NCBI RefSeq assembly: GCF_900114835.1
Contig: NZ_FOUJ01000008.1
Coordinates: 1-64,000, forward strand
Source: Methanolobus profundi
Lineage (GTDB): Archaea; Halobacteriota; Methanosarcinia; Methanosarcinales; Methanosarcinaceae
Length of the DNA: 64,000 nt
Direction of reading: 5' to 3'
Of the stretch, positions 62,589 through 64,000 are shown in pieces (the stretch's first letter is position 1; each line of letters opens with the position of its first letter). The notes under the pieces were generated by a model, which saw only the letters and a list, made by a program, of their open reading frames with translations, was not told the origin of the DNA and searched no databases. A program made the translations under genes and the position numbers.

Positions 62589-64000
62589 TTAATTTTGCTG
62601 TTTCCTGATGAGTACACAAGTGACCGCAAGTATGGCAATTGTTACAATGCCGGATAGAGCTGGGAGCTTTCCACTCTCATCCGAAGTAGTTGTATCCGTA
62701 TCTTCTGTCTCTGTGGATGCATCAGATATGTCTGCTACTTGCTCTGCTTCATCGTCTTCAATGACATCAGGTTCATCTGCTGTTATTGCGAAAGGAGAAA
62801 ACCCTGGCGTGCTTGCTTCAAAGTAGATATATTCATCATCAGAACCACTTTGTTCGGTGCTGAGCTTTCCCCAGGTATCATCACTGTACCTGTTCAGGGC
62901 TATTGTGTCGACATCGATATTGTTGTTCTGTATCCATTCTTTACTGACCCTGAAACCTATGATTGGATCCTGGATATTAGCTTCGATGGCATAACCGGTC
63001 TTGCCGACCCATATGTTCAGGTTCCTGTAAACCTTTCCAGGAACTGGATCATCAACAAGTGCTGATGTGTCCTTCAGTATCTCTATGGTTGTGCTGATCT
63101 TTCCTGCGTTCTTCAGGGAAAGATAGCGGACATAATCGATATCGTTCTTCTCATCATCGAAATCGAAGTTCACTATGTCATCCTTGCCGGCATAAACTGT
63201 AAGTACATCCTTAAACCCGATGTTCTCATACTCTTCACCGCTAGAGCCGCCTCCGCCTCCACCACCGCCGCCTCCGCCGGATGATGAAGTAGTTGTACTT
63301 GCAGTAGTTGCTACCGTTGTGTTTGTCCAGTTTCCGATATTTCCTGTGAAGTCTATAGGTCTGAGTCCGTAGCTGTAACTTGTACTGGCAGATAGTCCTG
63401 TGTCTGATATCTGCTGGTCGGATACGTTATTAAGGAATACTCCGTTCTTCCAGACTTCCACATGGTCGGTGTCATCGGACCCGTTCCATGAGAGTGTTAT
63501 GGATGATGATGTTCTGGAATTTTCAAGATCGCTGATCACCGGTGCAGTATTGTCCTCGACAGGTGCATAGATGCTCAGGTGAGTGATATTTGTGGTAACT
63601 GTATGTGCGGTGATATTTACCGTGCTTCTGAATGGTATCCACATTCCTTCATCAGGGTCATACCATGCAACAGCCAGTTTGTCGGTATCGTTCACAAGGA
63701 TATGGTCATAACCGAGTGTAAGGGATACATTCCTGCCGAACTGGTATGAATATTCAGGGTCAGACTCATTTATCACTCTGATGTCGATTGCACTTCCCGT
63801 AAGTACCGAACCATTACCAGGCTCATTTCCTCTTACAACAGCAGCAGAGATGTTTCCCGGATTGGAAGGTGTGCCTGTAATGTTGAAGTTAAAGGCCGGA
63901 TCGCTGACATTTGTTGCAAGTCCCTGTAAATTGAAAGTGACCTCATCGTATCCTGTAGTATCGAATGTTTCTCCAAGACTTAGATAGATGGTTGTGTTGG
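62589..64000 (-). CDS. PGF-pre-PGF surface protein (5' end beyond window)
   Basis: Partial gene: the frame is open to the window edge, with no stop between 63777 and 64000, so the GTG at 63776 is internal. The visible 470 residues contain Asn-rich beta repeats and an FN3-like domain (APVISDLENSRTSSSITLSW). An 11-glycine run follows, then a PGF-pre-PGF domain (IGFKDVLTVYAGKDDIVNFDF to FEASTPGFSPFAI), an acidic Thr/Glu/Asp linker, and a C-terminal hydrophobic helix with a basic end (PALSGIVTIAILAVTCVLIRKQ), which may be an archaeosortase-type sorting tail. It is likely an S-layer-associated or adhesion protein. Its stop is 38 bases upstream of kae1. Confidence 0.8.
   Translation of the reverse strand, partial: NTTIYLSLGETFDTTGYDEVTFNLQGLATNVSDPAFNFNITGTPSNPGNISAAVVRGNEPGNGSVLTGSAIDIRVINESDPEYSYQFGRNVSLTLGYDHILVNDTDKLAVAWYDPDEGMWIPFRSTVNITAHTVTTNITHLSIYAPVEDNTAPVISDLENSRTSSSITLSWNGSDDTDHVEVWKNGVFLNNVSDQQISDTGLSASTSYSYGLRPIDFTGNIGNWTNTTVATTASTTTSSSGGGGGGGGGGGSSGEEYENIGFKDVLTVYAGKDDIVNFDFDDEKNDIDYVRYLSLKNAGKISTTIEILKDTSALVDDPVPGKVYRNLNIWVGKTGYAIEANIQDPIIGFRVSKEWIQNNNIDVDTIALNRYSDDTWGKLSTEQSGSDDEYIYFEASTPGFSPFAITADEPDVIEDDEAEQVADISDASTETEDTDTTTSDESGKLPALSGIVTIAILAVTCVLIRKQQN

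Overview
The window is a chromosomal segment of a methanogenic archaeon, most likely a methylotrophic member of the Methanosarcinaceae (Methanolobus, Methanococcoides or Methanohalophilus type; I cannot separate these by eye). The grounds are archaeal information-processing genes with RNA polymerase subunit B split into B'' and B' and subunit A into A' and A'', the archaeal CoA route (pantoate kinase and phosphopantothenate synthetase), a corrinoid protein beside a UroD-type methyltransferase-like protein, methanogen-type FilR1 regulator and MASE3 histidine kinase, PGF-pre-PGF surface proteins and an archaellin. Genes are dense, many overlap by a few bases, and no insertion sequence, prophage or CRISPR array is visible.

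Layout. 0.3-11 kb: a large C-type-lectin/PKD surface protein, a Re-citrate-synthase-like enzyme, an ACT-domain protein, a geranylgeranyl-reductase-family flavoprotein with a HAD phosphatase, a FilR1 regulator, a secreted protein with three ligand-less cupredoxin-like repeats, and a membrane-anchored hydrolase. 11-17 kb: a sulfur-transfer/molybdopterin/NAD block (MoaD-like protein, FdhD, cysteine desulfurase, Cys-rich HTH regulator, ThiF/MoeB-like E1, MoaE, NadA). Its promoters share a CACAATTGTG palindrome, which looks like a local regulon of the HTH protein. 17-22 kb: a corrinoid protein, a UroD-family protein with altered zinc ligands, a DUF1638-like/histidine kinase fusion and a MASE3 histidine kinase, which together look like a corrinoid-linked sensory system.

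22-37 kb: a DUF1641/sulfide:quinone-reductase-like pair, then the long minus-strand translation/transcription cluster rpoH-rpoB2-rpoB1-rpoA1-rpoA2-rpl30e-nusA-rpsL-rpsG-fusA-tuf-rpsJ, preceded by tRNA-Lys. rpoB2 appears to start at AUA. Strong hairpins follow fusA and rpsJ. 37.7-45 kb: a minus-strand run from coaBC through pantoate kinase, an SPFH protein, phosphopantothenate synthetase, an HD protein, the DadD deaminase and an S-adenosyl/S-inosylhomocysteine hydrolase (CoA synthesis plus recycling of SAM by-products).

45-50 kb: a MntA/HepT toxin-antitoxin pair; a BlaI-family repressor with an M48-type membrane protease; and, divergently, an ABC exporter with a DUF2318 lipoprotein. Four copies of TTTAC-N7-GTAAA lie in the shared intergenic region. 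50-64 kb: membrane proteins and lipoproteins (DUF3592, GH114-like, sulfatase-modifying-factor-like), an operon of a Vms1/eRF1-like protein, an unknown protein and RlmE with TRAM, a TPR protein, DUF211, a PHP phosphoesterase, a cyclase-family hydrolase, an archaellin with an inserted beta domain, a pilin-like protein, and ITPase-Bud32-Kae1. The right edge holds a truncated PGF-pre-PGF surface protein. All functional calls come from reading motifs by eye; no database search was run.
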